Source: a virus
IMG/VR virus record: IMGVR_UViG_3300030102_002476
Location: 1 to 25,394 of that record
DNA length: 25,394 bases
Direction: 5' to 3' (one strand)
Shown: positions 1-7,069 of the stretch, piece by piece
Position numbering within the stretch: the first letter of the stretch is position 1
Layout of the letters: each line of letters opens with the position of its first letter
The notes under the pieces: model-generated
The model's input: the letters and a program-made list of their open reading frames with translations, nothing else
The model's database searches: none
Told to the model about the DNA's origin: nothing
Position numbers and translations under genes: made by a program

Positions 1-840
1 TTTACCCTCTACCTTTCCTTGTGTTACTGTAAACGTTCCATCTGTCGTTGTACTATTATCATATACATCTACATGAAACTCATCGTAAACTACACTGCCT
101 AAATTAGATGCTGTAAGGTTATTACCACTACCACTTGAGTCTGTGCCAGTAGACGCATTTCCTTTCCACCATAAATAAAGACGTGGCCCTGGTGCAGGTA
201 AACCTGGATGGTCTTTGTCTACATTAATCTTAGAAGCTAAGACTGCAATTTCAGGTTGTGTCCAAGCTGTGTTTTTGTAAATTTTAATATCCATCATGTA
301 TCCATCAAAAGTTCTTGAACCATTAGATGCATTGTTACCAATGAATAAAGTGCTAGAAGAATCATCTGAAGCCGTGCCTACAGGAGTGCTATCTTTTGTT
401 AATGCTACCGCCACTCCGTTTACATAAATAATAGCGTCATTACTTGTTGAGTCAGAATCATAAAATACAGCGATATGACTCCAATGATTTATTGGTATGA
501 CTGCATTTGTTCGCCATTGTCCGTGCGTTGTGCTAAAATTATGGAAAAAATTTAATTCAAGAAATCCGTTTGATTCATTTCTAGTGTCGATTCTCCAAAT
601 ACTTTTGTCAGCAATTCGTGCAAAGTCACCTTCTCCATCTGATTTAGGATATATCCAAGCTGAAAGCAAGCCACCATTTCCAGTCCACATATTGTCAAAA
701 TCGTTATCATTCGACAATGACGAAGATGTAGTAGCGTTAAAATTACCATAAATAGGGTCAAGATTTACATTAACGTTTGCTGCTCCAAGATTTCCTTCTA
801 TTATTCCGCCCGTGCCGTTTATTTCTATTGTACCTGCCAT
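1..840 (-). CDS. LamG-domain (concanavalin-like) structural protein, cut by window edge
   Basis: The reading frame is open for all 280 codons from the ATG at 840 to the left edge, so the C-terminus is missing. The start overlaps the stop of the upstream fibre gene as TAATG, which fixes it. Residues about 50-200 look like a laminin-G/concanavalin-A-like sandwich: a GGLLSAWIYP strand, the WSHIAVFYD strand, IIYVNGVAVA, LFIGNNA and FDGYMMDIKIY, in the usual order. Such domains bind glycans or cell surfaces and are common in virion fibres and appendages. Its place after the repeat-rich fibre gene suggests a receptor-binding or decorating role outside the virion. The fold call is from pattern recognition; ligand and exact virion position are unknown. 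Confidence 0.8.
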   Translation of the reverse strand, partial: MAGTIEINGTGGIIEGNLGAANVNVNLDPIYGNFNATTSSSLSNDNDFDNMWTGNGGLLSAWIYPKSDGEGDFARIADKSIWRIDTRNESNGFLELNFFHNFSTTHGQWRTNAVIPINHWSHIAVFYDSDSTSNDAIIYVNGVAVALTKDSTPVGTASDDSSSTLFIGNNASNGSRTFDGYMMDIKIYKNTAWTQPEIAVLASKINVDKDHPGLPAPGPRLYLWWKGNASTGTDSSGSGNNLTASNLGSVVYDEFHVDVYDNSTTTDGTFTVTQGKVEGK

Positions 841-2696
841 TATGCCACCGTTATTGTTCCTAGATTCCTTATACCACCGTTCATCTTAACAGTTGTTCCA
901 TCATTTATCTTGTAAGTTCCTGAGTTTGTAACAAGACCATTATGAATTATTTTATTGGTGTCGTGATTTGCATCAGGCATAAATGTTCCGTTAGAGGTTA
1001 TTCTTGTTAGGCCGTGAATAGTTAACGTGTCACCATTGTCTTTACTTTCAAACACACCCTGAGTTATATCTAAATTATTTAGAATGTTGGTTGCATTACC
1101 TGAAGTATCGTCAAATTTAACTTCATAATTAGATGCGTTCATATCTATTTCTAAATCATACAAATCGTTTACCTGTATAATTGTATGTGCATCTTTGTTT
1201 GGAGTGTTAAAGTCAATCTTTAGTTTACCTTTATTATGAGTATAAGTTCCAGAATTAATTAAGCCATAACCGCCAGAAGTCTCATCAGTAATAGTAGTAG
1301 TTCCGCTTGTTGCATTGTAGGTTCCTCCACTGTTAATTGTAAGACTTCCAAAAGAATATGCTCCTGTGCTATCTGTTATGCCCAACGTTCCAGATACATC
1401 TACATCGCCTGCAATATCCCAAATTATATCATTATTGTAATTACTTAACTGACCTGCCGTTATAGTTAAATCACCATTAATGTCTAAAGTTGTAGTGCTT
1501 GATTTTCTTGGTTGAATAAACTTACCACTTGCATTTATTGTAATGTTGTTAAACGTTTTGTCACCAAAATAAAAATGCCCATAGCTACTACCTCCAAAAG
1601 TATTAGTGCCGTCAAACAATATAGTTCCACTATTATGTGTAAACGTTGCATTGCTGTCGATGTTTAAAGCTAAATTAGAAGAGCTACTTGCATTTCCTTT
1701 AATAGTAGTAGTTCCGCTTGTTGCAAGATATGTTCCTCCACTGTTGATTGTAAGACTTCCAAAAGTCATTGGTTTGTCACTACCATTTGATATTAACTGA
1801 CCTGTAACGTCTACATCTCCATTTACAGTAAATACTCTTGAACCTGTGCTAAAATTAGAATTAGCTCCTACTGTTAAATCACCAGTAATTGTGCAATTAC
1901 CATTCAAGGTATCTGTATGAGTATCTGTTCCTGCTCCTCTGCTTGTTGTAATATTGTGCATATTACCAGAAGCAAAAGTAAAGTTATGTGCTCTATTAGA
2001 ACCATTTAATCCTATAAGATTTAAGGTGCTAGTGTTTGTATCAAAGTTGGCACTTGTAGATGGAATAAAATTAGCACCGCCTGCTGTGTGATAATTGATT
2101 GTAGAAGTATCTAAGTTAAACGTTCCTGAACCTGTAACATCACCTGCTTCTGTACTTGTAGAACCTAAATTTACAGTAGAACCGTTAAGTGTAAGTGTTC
2201 CATTGTTTGTCAAAGCTCCTGCTACTGTAAGACCATCGTTACCTGCATCGTATGTTGCGTTAGCAACAATAATTAATGTACCGTCAAAGGTAGCTGCTCC
2301 TACTTGATTTACATCTGCACCAGAAGCGTTAAGTTTAACGTTTTGAAAATTACCGCTTGAACCTGTAAAGTCTGCTGCCGTTTCGCCAGCAAAAGTAAAT
2401 TCTAAATCTAAATTGCCTGAAACAATACCATCATTTTTTACAGCAAAATGTTCTGTACCGCCTGAAGCATCTCCTTCACTTTGAATTATTAGTTTATTTC
2501 CACCCCCGACAAGTGTTCCATTTGTTTGTATAGTAAGTGAACCTATAGTCCTACTTGTGTCTAATACACAATTATTGATACTTGATGTATCTGGTATTAC
2601 AATGTGTGCGCCAGTTGTTGGTACTGAACCTGTGCTCCAATTAGCTCCAGTTGCCCAATCAGTAGAACTTGAACCATTCCAAGTTGTACTCGACAT
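840..2696 (-). CDS. Repeat-rich beta-helix-like fibre/adhesin protein
   Basis: This 618-residue protein has no cysteine-rich or enzymatic motif. It is almost entirely short Gly/Ser/Thr/Asn-rich strands, with recurring units such as GSLTINSGGTY-x-ATSGTTTI, LTVAGALTNNGTLTLNG and DLTITAG. This periodic pattern is typical of right-handed beta-helix or autotransporter-like stalks in tail fibres, spikes and capsid fibres. The N-terminus (TWNGSSSTDWATGANWSTGSVP) resembles the opening seen in many marine virus fibre proteins. Two repeats are nearly identical at DNA level (1291-1354 and 1702-1765). It lies downstream of the capsid genes and directly upstream of the LamG gene, with TAATG coupling. A virion fibre is the best inference; attachment to head or tail cannot be told. 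Confidence 0.75.
   Translation of the reverse strand: MSSTTWNGSSSTDWATGANWSTGSVPTTGAHIVIPDTSSINNCVLDTSRTIGSLTIQTNGTLVGGGNKLIIQSEGDASGGTEHFAVKNDGIVSGNLDLEFTFAGETAADFTGSSGNFQNVKLNASGADVNQVGAATFDGTLIIVANATYDAGNDGLTVAGALTNNGTLTLNGSTVNLGSTSTEAGDVTGSGTFNLDTSTINYHTAGGANFIPSTSANFDTNTSTLNLIGLNGSNRAHNFTFASGNMHNITTSRGAGTDTHTDTLNGNCTITGDLTVGANSNFSTGSRVFTVNGDVDVTGQLISNGSDKPMTFGSLTINSGGTYLATSGTTTIKGNASSSSNLALNIDSNATFTHNSGTILFDGTNTFGGSSYGHFYFGDKTFNNITINASGKFIQPRKSSTTTLDINGDLTITAGQLSNYNNDIIWDIAGDVDVSGTLGITDSTGAYSFGSLTINSGGTYNATSGTTTITDETSGGYGLINSGTYTHNKGKLKIDFNTPNKDAHTIIQVNDLYDLEIDMNASNYEVKFDDTSGNATNILNNLDITQGVFESKDNGDTLTIHGLTRITSNGTFMPDANHDTNKIIHNGLVTNSGTYKINDGTTVKMNGGIRNLGTITVA
1291..1354 (-). repeat. Internal repeat of fibre gene, copy 1
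   Basis: This 64-nt stretch matches 1702-1765 at about 59 of 64 positions by eye. It encodes the unit GSLTINSGGTY-x-ATSGTTTI, so it is an in-frame duplication inside the fibre gene. Confidence 0.8.
1702..1765 (-). repeat. Internal repeat of fibre gene, copy 2
   Basis: Second copy of the 64-nt repeat at 1291-1354. The few differences cluster in the codons around the TY-x-ATS part. Near-identity at DNA level suggests recent duplication or gene conversion. Confidence 0.8.
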
Positions 2697-2699
2697 TCA

Positions 2700-3083
2700 C
2701 TAAACTTGCTCCGCATAGACAATAACAGTCAAATCTGCGCCATTGCCTGTTGCCCTTACACATAGATGTCTTAATGGAGTTGTAGAAATAGCCTTCAATG
2801 CGTTACTGCTAGTTCCAACAGATATGTCATCACCAACTTGTGTCCAATCAGAACCACCTTCGGAACCTGGAGAATCTTTTAGACTTCCATAAACCTTAGC
2901 TACTCCTGCTACTGAACCATCGCTGTTGAATATCTGTATTGAATATCGATTGTACAATGCACAATCAAACTTATCTAAAACAGTAGTTTCAGAACCACCG
3001 ACGGCAGTCTCGGTGTTTGCATATAACTGTGCATTTCGAGAGCCGTCTAGTCTTAGATTTGTCCTGACAACTGTTGATGCCAT
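2700..3083 (-). CDS. Small structural protein, probably head-associated
   Basis: This 127-residue protein starts at an ATG overlapping the previous stop (TAATG). It is rich in Ser, Thr, Ala and Val with alternating hydrophobic residues, as in a beta-sandwich, and ends in a strand-like LTVIVYAEQV. I do not recognise a named family. Being two genes after the major capsid protein and before the fibre, it could be a capsid decoration or fibre-anchoring protein; this is positional inference only. Confidence 0.7.
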   Translation of the reverse strand: MASTVVRTNLRLDGSRNAQLYANTETAVGGSETTVLDKFDCALYNRYSIQIFNSDGSVAGVAKVYGSLKDSPGSEGGSDWTQVGDDISVGTSSNALKAISTTPLRHLCVRATGNGADLTVIVYAEQV

Positions 3084-3391
3084 TAGTCAGCCTTCCCTTT
3101 CTTGGCCTTAGATTTCTTAAGACCTTTGGCTAACTTATCTACTTTTTCTTGGACTTTGGACTTATTAGGTTTGCGGTTAGACTTAGGCCGTCTGACCCCA
3201 GTCTTAACCCCTGCGCCAACATCTTTTTTGTTGACTCCACCTGTGACTTTGAAACCGTTGGAAGCCTTAAGTTCCTCAATGAGCCTTTTACTTTCGACAT
3301 CATGGGTTTCTCCAGCATCCCAGCGGAGTACAGTCCCACGAGGAGTCCGCCTGTAAAGAGGCCTGTCTGTAATGTTAGTAATTTTGACCAT
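3083..3391 (-). CDS. Small basic protein with beta N-terminal domain
   Basis: This is a 102-residue protein with two parts. Residues 1-50 (MVKITNITDRPLYRRTP, then VLRWDAGETHDVES) look like the small beta domain of phage head-region proteins that open with MVKVTN-x-T and a GE/AGE turn. Residues 55-102 are a lysine-rich tail with about 20 Lys/Arg, ending KSKAKKGKAD, likely disordered and able to touch DNA or the acidic capsid interior. The ATG at 3391 has a strong Shine-Dalgarno (AGGAGG) nine bases upstream, which supports this start. Another frame overlaps most of this gene (3139-3414) and is discussed separately. Confidence 0.75.
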   Translation of the reverse strand: MVKITNITDRPLYRRTPRGTVLRWDAGETHDVESKRLIEELKASNGFKVTGGVNKKDVGAGVKTGVRRPKSNRKPNKSKVQEKVDKLAKGLKKSKAKKGKAD

Positions 3392-3414
3392 TTAATTAGT
3401 CCTCCTACTAACAT
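3139..3414 (-). CDS. Possible overlapping gene with membrane segment
   Basis: A 91-codon frame begins with an ATG that overlaps the capsid gene stop as TAATG, the same coupling used by sure genes here. It overlaps the basic-protein gene by 84 codons in another frame. The product would have a hydrophobic stretch (LFTGGLLVGLYSAGML, about residues 19-34) and a basic tail ending SPKSKKK. It lacks a visible SD, whereas the overlapped gene has a strong one. It may be a chance open frame or a true dual-coding gene. Confidence 0.25.
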   Translation of the reverse strand: MLVGGLIKWSKLLTLQTGLFTGGLLVGLYSAGMLEKPMMSKVKGSLRNLRLPTVSKSQVESTKKMLAQGLRLGSDGLSLTANLISPKSKKK

Positions 3415-4523
3415 TAAGCGTTCAAGTCTCTTACGCTACCACTTGTGTTAAATCTGTAACAAACTAATTCACCAGCAGTTACAAAAGCAAATTCTTTGCT
3501 TAGTTTTTGTAGTACTGCCAAGTTAGTGTTGTCAACATAGGTTGTTGGTGCTGCTACACGAATTGCCAAGTTTGACATATCTAAGAGGTGAATCCTAGAG
3601 GTTGTGTCTTTAGCAACGTGTTGTGATAGGAAAATTGGTATTCCATCGTATGCACCGACTCGTGAATCAAAATTTAATCCTGCTTCTCCAACTACTCCGT
3701 TTGCATTTGCACCACCAGATGCAGACAAATCTGCTCTGAATGTGTTGTTAGTTGTAGATAGCATTAATGCTTTTAAATCTTGATATGTGTCATATCCAGT
3801 TAACAAAATTAAATCGCTGTAGTTTACACCGTTTTCTAATGCTCCTTGAATAATTGTATCTAACATTGCTAGTGTTAATGCTCTGTCACTTCCACTGTTG
3901 TGTGAAACAGTTGCATCTGCCCAGCTTGCTGCTGAACGGTCAATGTCGTACATGTCAATATCTGCTCTAGCTGACAATGTTGCGTTAGCTGCTGCGTCGC
4001 TCATTGTTACACGGTCTAAAGACTCTAGATTGTTTCCTGCAACAGTTTCAGAACTTGCCAATAACATTTGGTCCATAAAGAAAGTGTGTGCTTCAGCAGC
4101 TTCAGTTCTTAAGAAATTTAAAATTCCTTTGATACCGTCATCTGCTTCAGAAAGCAATTCAGCTCTAGTTGTAACTTCCCAAGGACTTACAACTTCTTTT
4201 AGAGTTGCAGTTACTTCACTGATATCTGGTTTGTCAGTATCAGGGAAAGCTGCTCCTTCTGCTAGACCTGCGGTTGTTGCGTGACGACCTGTCAACACTC
4301 TCCAACCTGATTGGGTCCATGCTTCTTTCTTGAGAAGTTTAAATACTTCTGATTTGGTGTTTAGCTGATTAAATACGGCTGCACCATACATGGTGTTGAA
4401 AGCCCCTGCTGGGTCAGACAATTCAAATGTATCATCTGCTTTCTGAATACCGTATCTTTTAGCTATACCAAGCGTGCCACCGTAGTATGCTTGCACATAC
4501 TCTTCAAAACTCATTCCTGCCAT
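3414..4523 (-). CDS. HK97-fold major capsid protein
   Basis: The 369-residue product has the size and make-up of an HK97-type capsid subunit. A helical N-arm (MSFEEYVQAYYGG) is followed by a long helical and beta body with the E-loop-like segment EVTATLKEVVSPWEVTTRAEL. The spine-helix-like segment GILNFLRTEAAEAHTFFMDQMLL follows, and then the typical C-terminal half: SDLILLTGYDTYQDLKAL, the YDGIPIFLSQHV strand-turn, and LDMSNLAIRVAAPTTYVD. It directly follows the scaffold-like gene (2-nt gap) in the protease-scaffold-capsid order common in tailed viruses. An SD-like GGAGTG precedes the ATG. Capsid is certain by context; membership of a particular capsid family is not claimed. Confidence 0.93.
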   Translation of the reverse strand: MAGMSFEEYVQAYYGGTLGIAKRYGIQKADDTFELSDPAGAFNTMYGAAVFNQLNTKSEVFKLLKKEAWTQSGWRVLTGRHATTAGLAEGAAFPDTDKPDISEVTATLKEVVSPWEVTTRAELLSEADDGIKGILNFLRTEAAEAHTFFMDQMLLASSETVAGNNLESLDRVTMSDAAANATLSARADIDMYDIDRSAASWADATVSHNSGSDRALTLAMLDTIIQGALENGVNYSDLILLTGYDTYQDLKALMLSTTNNTFRADLSASGGANANGVVGEAGLNFDSRVGAYDGIPIFLSQHVAKDTTSRIHLLDMSNLAIRVAAPTTYVDNTNLAVLQKLSKEFAFVTAGELVCYRFNTSGSVRDLNA

Positions 4524-4525
4524 AT

Positions 4526-5143
4526 TTAGTTCACTCCAGCTCTTTCTTCCATGCGTTGCACTTCCTCAATTGATTTAGAAAATTCTGACCAATTGATTGA
4601 TACAGGTTTTTCTCTTACAACTCTGCGTGTTGCAGGTGTTGCTTTGCTACCTGTATATACAGACATACCAGACTTTTCCAAAGTTTTCAATGCTTCTTTG
4701 ACAGACATGGATACTTCTTCTTCATCTTCGCCATAATGTTCTGGCTTAGATATTTCTTCTTTATCTTCGCCATAATGTCCTGGTTTAGATACTTCCATAT
4801 CCATTTCTTTTTCTTCGTCATAGTGCATATTCTTTTCTTCGCCATAATGTCCTGGCTTAGATACTTCTTCCATATCCATGTCTTTTTCTTCGTCTTCTTC
4901 TTCCTCATGCTCTTCTTTTGTAAGATGTGCTAGAGTCTGTTTTAACAAAGATGTTAACTCAGATATGTCTTTTCGGGTATATCCCTTGCCCTCTTCTTCT
5001 AAAAGTTCTTCTTCCTCGACATCCTCTTCTTCAGCTTTTTCTGTATCGTTTACTGGAGGGAGGACTTCTTCGGTTTCGTCTTCCTTGACTACGTAGTCAA
5101 GCTCAAGGGTCTTTTGCTGACCGCAAGTACAGAAATCACTCAT
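4526..5143 (-). CDS. Acidic scaffold-like protein with SKPxHYGE repeats
   Basis: This 205-residue protein is extremely acidic (Glu/Asp-rich over residues 20-145) and sits immediately upstream of the major capsid gene, the usual place of a scaffold. Residues 55-80 form a probable helix. Three copies of SKP-x-HYGE occur at residues 95-102, 119-126 and 132-139, joined by Glu/Lys/Met-rich linkers. The C-terminus (residues 165-205) is basic then amphipathic, suitable for binding the capsid shell. The N-terminus reads MSDFCTC, a Cys-x-Cys pair that resembles MSDCVC near the N-terminus of the prohead protease. A TATA-like box lies 24.5 nt upstream. Scaffold is inferred from place and composition; an acidic internal head protein is the alternative. 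Confidence 0.7.
   Translation of the reverse strand: MSDFCTCGQQKTLELDYVVKEDETEEVLPPVNDTEKAEEEDVEEEELLEEEGKGYTRKDISELTSLLKQTLAHLTKEEHEEEEDEEKDMDMEEVSKPGHYGEEKNMHYDEEKEMDMEVSKPGHYGEDKEEISKPEHYGEDEEEVSMSVKEALKTLEKSGMSVYTGSKATPATRRVVREKPVSINWSEFSKSIEEVQRMEERAGVN
4713..4868 (-). repeat. Tandem SKPxHYGE-coding repeats in scaffold gene
   Basis: Three near-identical units read on the plus strand as cgccataatg followed by a [tc]ctgg[ct]ttagata-like run; they encode the three SKP-x-HYGE motifs and flanking acidic codons. Slippage here could change scaffold length between relatives. Confidence 0.65.
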
Positions 5144-5164
5144 GGCCTATCACTTATAATGTCC

Positions 5165-5170
5165 TTTATA
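5165..5170 (-). promoter_or_regulatory. Possible TATA box for scaffold/capsid genes
   Basis: TATAAA on the minus strand, centred 24.5 nt before the scaffold ATG at 5143, inside the 69-nt gap after the gene ending at 5213. The distance is close to that of the leaderless promoters seen elsewhere in the window, and the scaffold lacks a clear SD. A dedicated promoter for scaffold and capsid would make sense for high expression. Confidence 0.4.
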
Positions 5171-5212
5171 ACTGTTTTGCCTCTATAGCCCTTATGTAGA
5201 ATACTAGTTATA

Positions 5213-5593
5213 TTACCTAGGTTTTGTGTCTTCATCAAGCCACCACTCTAACTCGTCTATGCCTACTTCAATTCCTGTTTTAGCTTCACGACTCAAACAA
5301 ATAATATCAGGCAAATTTCCTGTTCTACGTAATGATGAATGTACTAATCCACTTTGCTCAAAGATTCTTAAAGTCTGTAATATTTTTTTAGCTCCGTAAC
5401 CGTGCTTAATATTAGTCAAACTTTGAGCTAATTTTTTTAATTTAAGGTAATTTCTTTTTGTAATACAATATTTGTAAGTATAGTGTTTAACATAAGAAGT
5501 ACTGTATTGTTTTAATTGCCGTATTTCTTTTCTTGTAGCATTTCTTCTTTTAACAACAGAGTTGGTTGTTCCCTGATGTTGATTAAAACTCAT
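5213..5593 (-). CDS. Type A-tagged winged-helix-like protein
   Basis: I place the start at the ATG giving MSFNQHQGTTN (126 residues), not at an ATG eight codons upstream, because this N-terminus matches those of the genes at 6490 and 7883. Residues 1-16 are the type A tag. Residues 17-60 are very basic and aromatic (tyrosine, lysine). Residues 60-126 resemble a winged helix: a helix KLKKLAQSL, then GYGAKKILQTLRIFEQSGLV as helix-turn-recognition helix, and an RRTGNLPDIICL wing, ending in an acidic tail. This suggests DNA binding. The start overlaps the stop of the preceding gene by 11 nt. If the tag directs packaging, this would be a DNA-binding protein carried in the virion. Confidence 0.7.
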   Translation of the reverse strand: MSFNQHQGTTNSVVKRRNATRKEIRQLKQYSTSYVKHYTYKYCITKRNYLKLKKLAQSLTNIKHGYGAKKILQTLRIFEQSGLVHSSLRRTGNLPDIICLSREAKTGIEVGIDELEWWLDEDTKPR

Positions 5594-6071
5594 ACTTAGG
5601 TTTTTTACAACTATCACACATGCTAACTTTGTTGTAATTTGTTTTTAATACATCAGATACATTCTTAGAACTCCACATCTTACAAGACCAATATCTTGCT
5701 TTATGCTTAGGGCCTGGATTGTCACAGTTGTGTCTTGCTCTAAACTGTCTACGTTTGTCTGGGTCATCACGTTTTATATCCATGTTAGGGTCGCCAAACT
5801 TAACTTGTACAACGTTACCTTTAGGATTCTTAACGTAAACTCCAAACTTCTTTTTTTCTCCTGATAATCTAAAAGGATTGTTTAATTCTACTTTCTTACC
5901 TTGATACTCTGCTTTTACAATACGTTCGTCTTTATGGTCTTCTATTAATATAAATGTTGCATACTCCATAGCTCCATCATGCGGTTCATAATCACCTTCC
6001 ATAAGTGCAGGACCGTCTTTTAACTGCATCCAGTGATAACCTTTTGGTGCTTTAAGTTTTTTAGTTTTCAA
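5583..6071 (-). CDS. Conserved marine-virus protein with C-terminal type B tag
   Basis: This 162-residue protein opens MKTKKLKAPKGYHWMQLKDG. The middle part (residues about 85-135) contains GVYVKNPKGNVVQVKFGDPN, MDIKRDDPDKRRQFRARHNC and PKHKARYWSCKMW. I have seen this set of motifs in many uncultured marine phage proteins of unknown function; the two conserved cysteines (RHNCD and YWSCK) could bind metal. Residues 145-158 read NYNKVSMCDSCKKP, which aligns without gaps to the N-terminal type B tag of its neighbours (NYN-x-AELC-x-x-CK-x-P). So here the tag is at the C-terminus. Function unknown; its place in the tagged cluster suggests a virion-associated role. Confidence 0.8.
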   Translation of the reverse strand: MKTKKLKAPKGYHWMQLKDGPALMEGDYEPHDGAMEYATFILIEDHKDERIVKAEYQGKKVELNNPFRLSGEKKKFGVYVKNPKGNVVQVKFGDPNMDIKRDDPDKRRQFRARHNCDNPGPKHKARYWSCKMWSSKNVSDVLKTNYNKVSMCDSCKKPKYEF

Positions 6072-6490
6072 TTGTTAAACTCTCCACCTTGTTGATAACG
6101 AGGATTGCGCATTGCTTGTTCTGCTAAACGCATTCCTTTTCTTCCTATTGAAGTTAATTTACCTTTGAAATTATATGTAGTAGCCACTTTAGGTTGATTC
6201 CAACTACTTCTAAATGGATTTGGATGTGTGCCATTCATTCCGTCTACTTTGTAATTGCGGTTTCTCCAATCACCATAAGAAACTTTTTTACCGTTTCTAT
6301 CTAACATTTCAACATACCAAGAATCTTGTCCAGACCTTACTTGTACTCCTGTTCTTGGATTTTGCCCATACCTAGAAGAAATAGTCATTGTATCTCCATT
6401 TGGCCTTTTACCAATCCACCAAACGTTTTGCATAGATACACGTTTTGCAATTGGATTGTTAGTAGTTCCTATTTGTTGATTAAAACTCAT
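6068..6490 (-). CDS. Type A-tagged protein, paralogue of the 6719-7069 product
   Basis: The 140-residue product begins with the type A tag MSFNQQIGTTNNPIAKR. The body (residues 22-140) is beta-rich: VWWIGKRPNGDTMTISSRYG, then NPRTG, QDSWYVEML, and near the end FKGKLTSIGRKGMRLAEQAM. The same order of motifs occurs in the neighbour at 6719-7069 (ARWGVNPQRG, QDTYLMHYV, VQGKVTAIGKK), so the two bodies are paralogous although their N-terminal tags differ. Start overlaps the preceding stop as ATGA. The body family is not recognised. It looks like a small adaptor or effector fold. Confidence 0.8.
   Translation of the reverse strand: MSFNQQIGTTNNPIAKRVSMQNVWWIGKRPNGDTMTISSRYGQNPRTGVQVRSGQDSWYVEMLDRNGKKVSYGDWRNRNYKVDGMNGTHPNPFRSSWNQPKVATTYNFKGKLTSIGRKGMRLAEQAMRNPRYQQGGEFNN
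6449..6490 (-). repeat. Type A tag DNA repeat (copy at 6490)
   Basis: The first 42 nt of the gene match 7842-7883 at about 36 of 42 positions; the first 18 nt from the ATG differ at one position. The last 15 nt of the plus-strand form (ttgattaaaactcat) are also identical at the 5593 gene. Confidence 0.75.
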
Positions 6491-6729
6491 GCTCTCTCGT
6501 AATATTTAAATCTGTTAGCAAACCTTCTTTTGACTGTCAATGCTTCGTTTCTACTAAGTTTAAACTCTCTCATTAGCCCACTAACTATGTTTTTCCAAGG
6601 GGTTCGGTCTCGTCTTCGTTCTGTTTCCATCCATTCAAAAAATAACGGCATCATTCTTTCTAACTCTCTTCTATTTTTATTAACAGGCATTTTACAATCT
6701 TTACATAGTTCTGCTTTGTTATAGTTCAT
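6487..6729 (-). CDS. Type B-tagged small basic helical protein
   Basis: The ATG at 6729 is chosen over one two codons upstream because it gives MNYNKAELCKDCKMPVNK, matching the neighbours. Eighty residues. After the tag (1-18) the body is helical and strongly basic: RRELERMMPLFFEWMETERR, then a possible helix-turn-helix (IVSGLMREFKLSRNEALTVK) and RRFANRFKYYERA. DNA or RNA binding is plausible. The start overlaps the previous stop by 11 nt and the stop overlaps the next start as ATGA. No family recognised. Confidence 0.75.
   Translation of the reverse strand: MNYNKAELCKDCKMPVNKNRRELERMMPLFFEWMETERRRDRTPWKNIVSGLMREFKLSRNEALTVKRRFANRFKYYERA
6681..6729 (-). repeat. Type B tag DNA repeat, copy 1
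   Basis: The first 49 nt of the gene. By eye it matches 7021-7069 at 45 of 49 positions and 7362-7410 at 44 of 49. Identity drops abruptly beyond the tag, so only the tag-coding DNA is shared. Confidence 0.85.
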
Positions 6730-7069
6730 TAACATACCCCTTATCTGCTAATTCTAAATATTTCTTTCCAATAGCTGTTACTTTTCCTTGTACTATATTG
6801 TATCTACGTATAAGGGCAGTGTTATTTAGTCTATTATTACGAAGCGTATCTGACCTAAACGTAGTAATATGTTTATACGGATTTACATAATGCATTAAGT
6901 AAGTGTCTTGATTTTTTTTGTAATTTAAACCTCTTTGTGGATTTACTCCCCATCTTGCAACTATGTGTATTTCTCTTCCTTCTTTATCTTTCCCTTTCCA
7001 AAATATTACTGGTGCTTTATTAACAGGCTTTTTGCAAGCTTTACATAGTTCTGCTTCGTTATAGTTCAT
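6719..7069 (-). CDS. Type B-tagged protein, paralogue of the 6068-6490 product
   Basis: This 116-residue protein begins with the type B tag MNYNEAELCKACKKPVNK. The body starts with VIFWKGKDKEGREIHIVARW and shares with the 6068-6490 product the motifs GVNPQRG / GQNPRTG, QDTYLMHYV / QDSWYVEML and VQGKVTAIGKK / FKGKLTSIGRK, spaced alike. It is shorter by a loop. Same body, different tag: this is the clearest evidence in the cluster that tags and bodies are exchangeable modules. ATGA overlap with the preceding gene. Function unknown. Confidence 0.8.
   Translation of the reverse strand: MNYNEAELCKACKKPVNKAPVIFWKGKDKEGREIHIVARWGVNPQRGLNYKKNQDTYLMHYVNPYKHITTFRSDTLRNNRLNNTALIRRYNIVQGKVTAIGKKYLELADKGYVNEL
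7021..7069 (-). repeat. Type B tag DNA repeat, copy 2
   Basis: Second of three tag-coding 49-nt blocks (others 6681-6729 and 7362-7410), about 90 percent identical, located exactly at the start of an otherwise unrelated gene. Confidence 0.85.

Noticed and set aside
552-761. Minus-strand 69-codon frame within the LamG gene
   Set aside because: Out of frame inside a clear LamG domain that is open for the whole stretch.
3149-3451. Plus-strand 100-codon frame opposite the basic-protein gene
   Set aside because: It is antisense to well-supported genes, has no SD or coupling, and its composition mirrors the complementary codons.
4687-4933. Frames of 65-73 codons in both orientations over the scaffold repeats
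   Set aside because: They come from the repetitive acidic codons of the scaffold gene read in other frames; low-complexity Lys/Met/Trp or Phe/Ile products.
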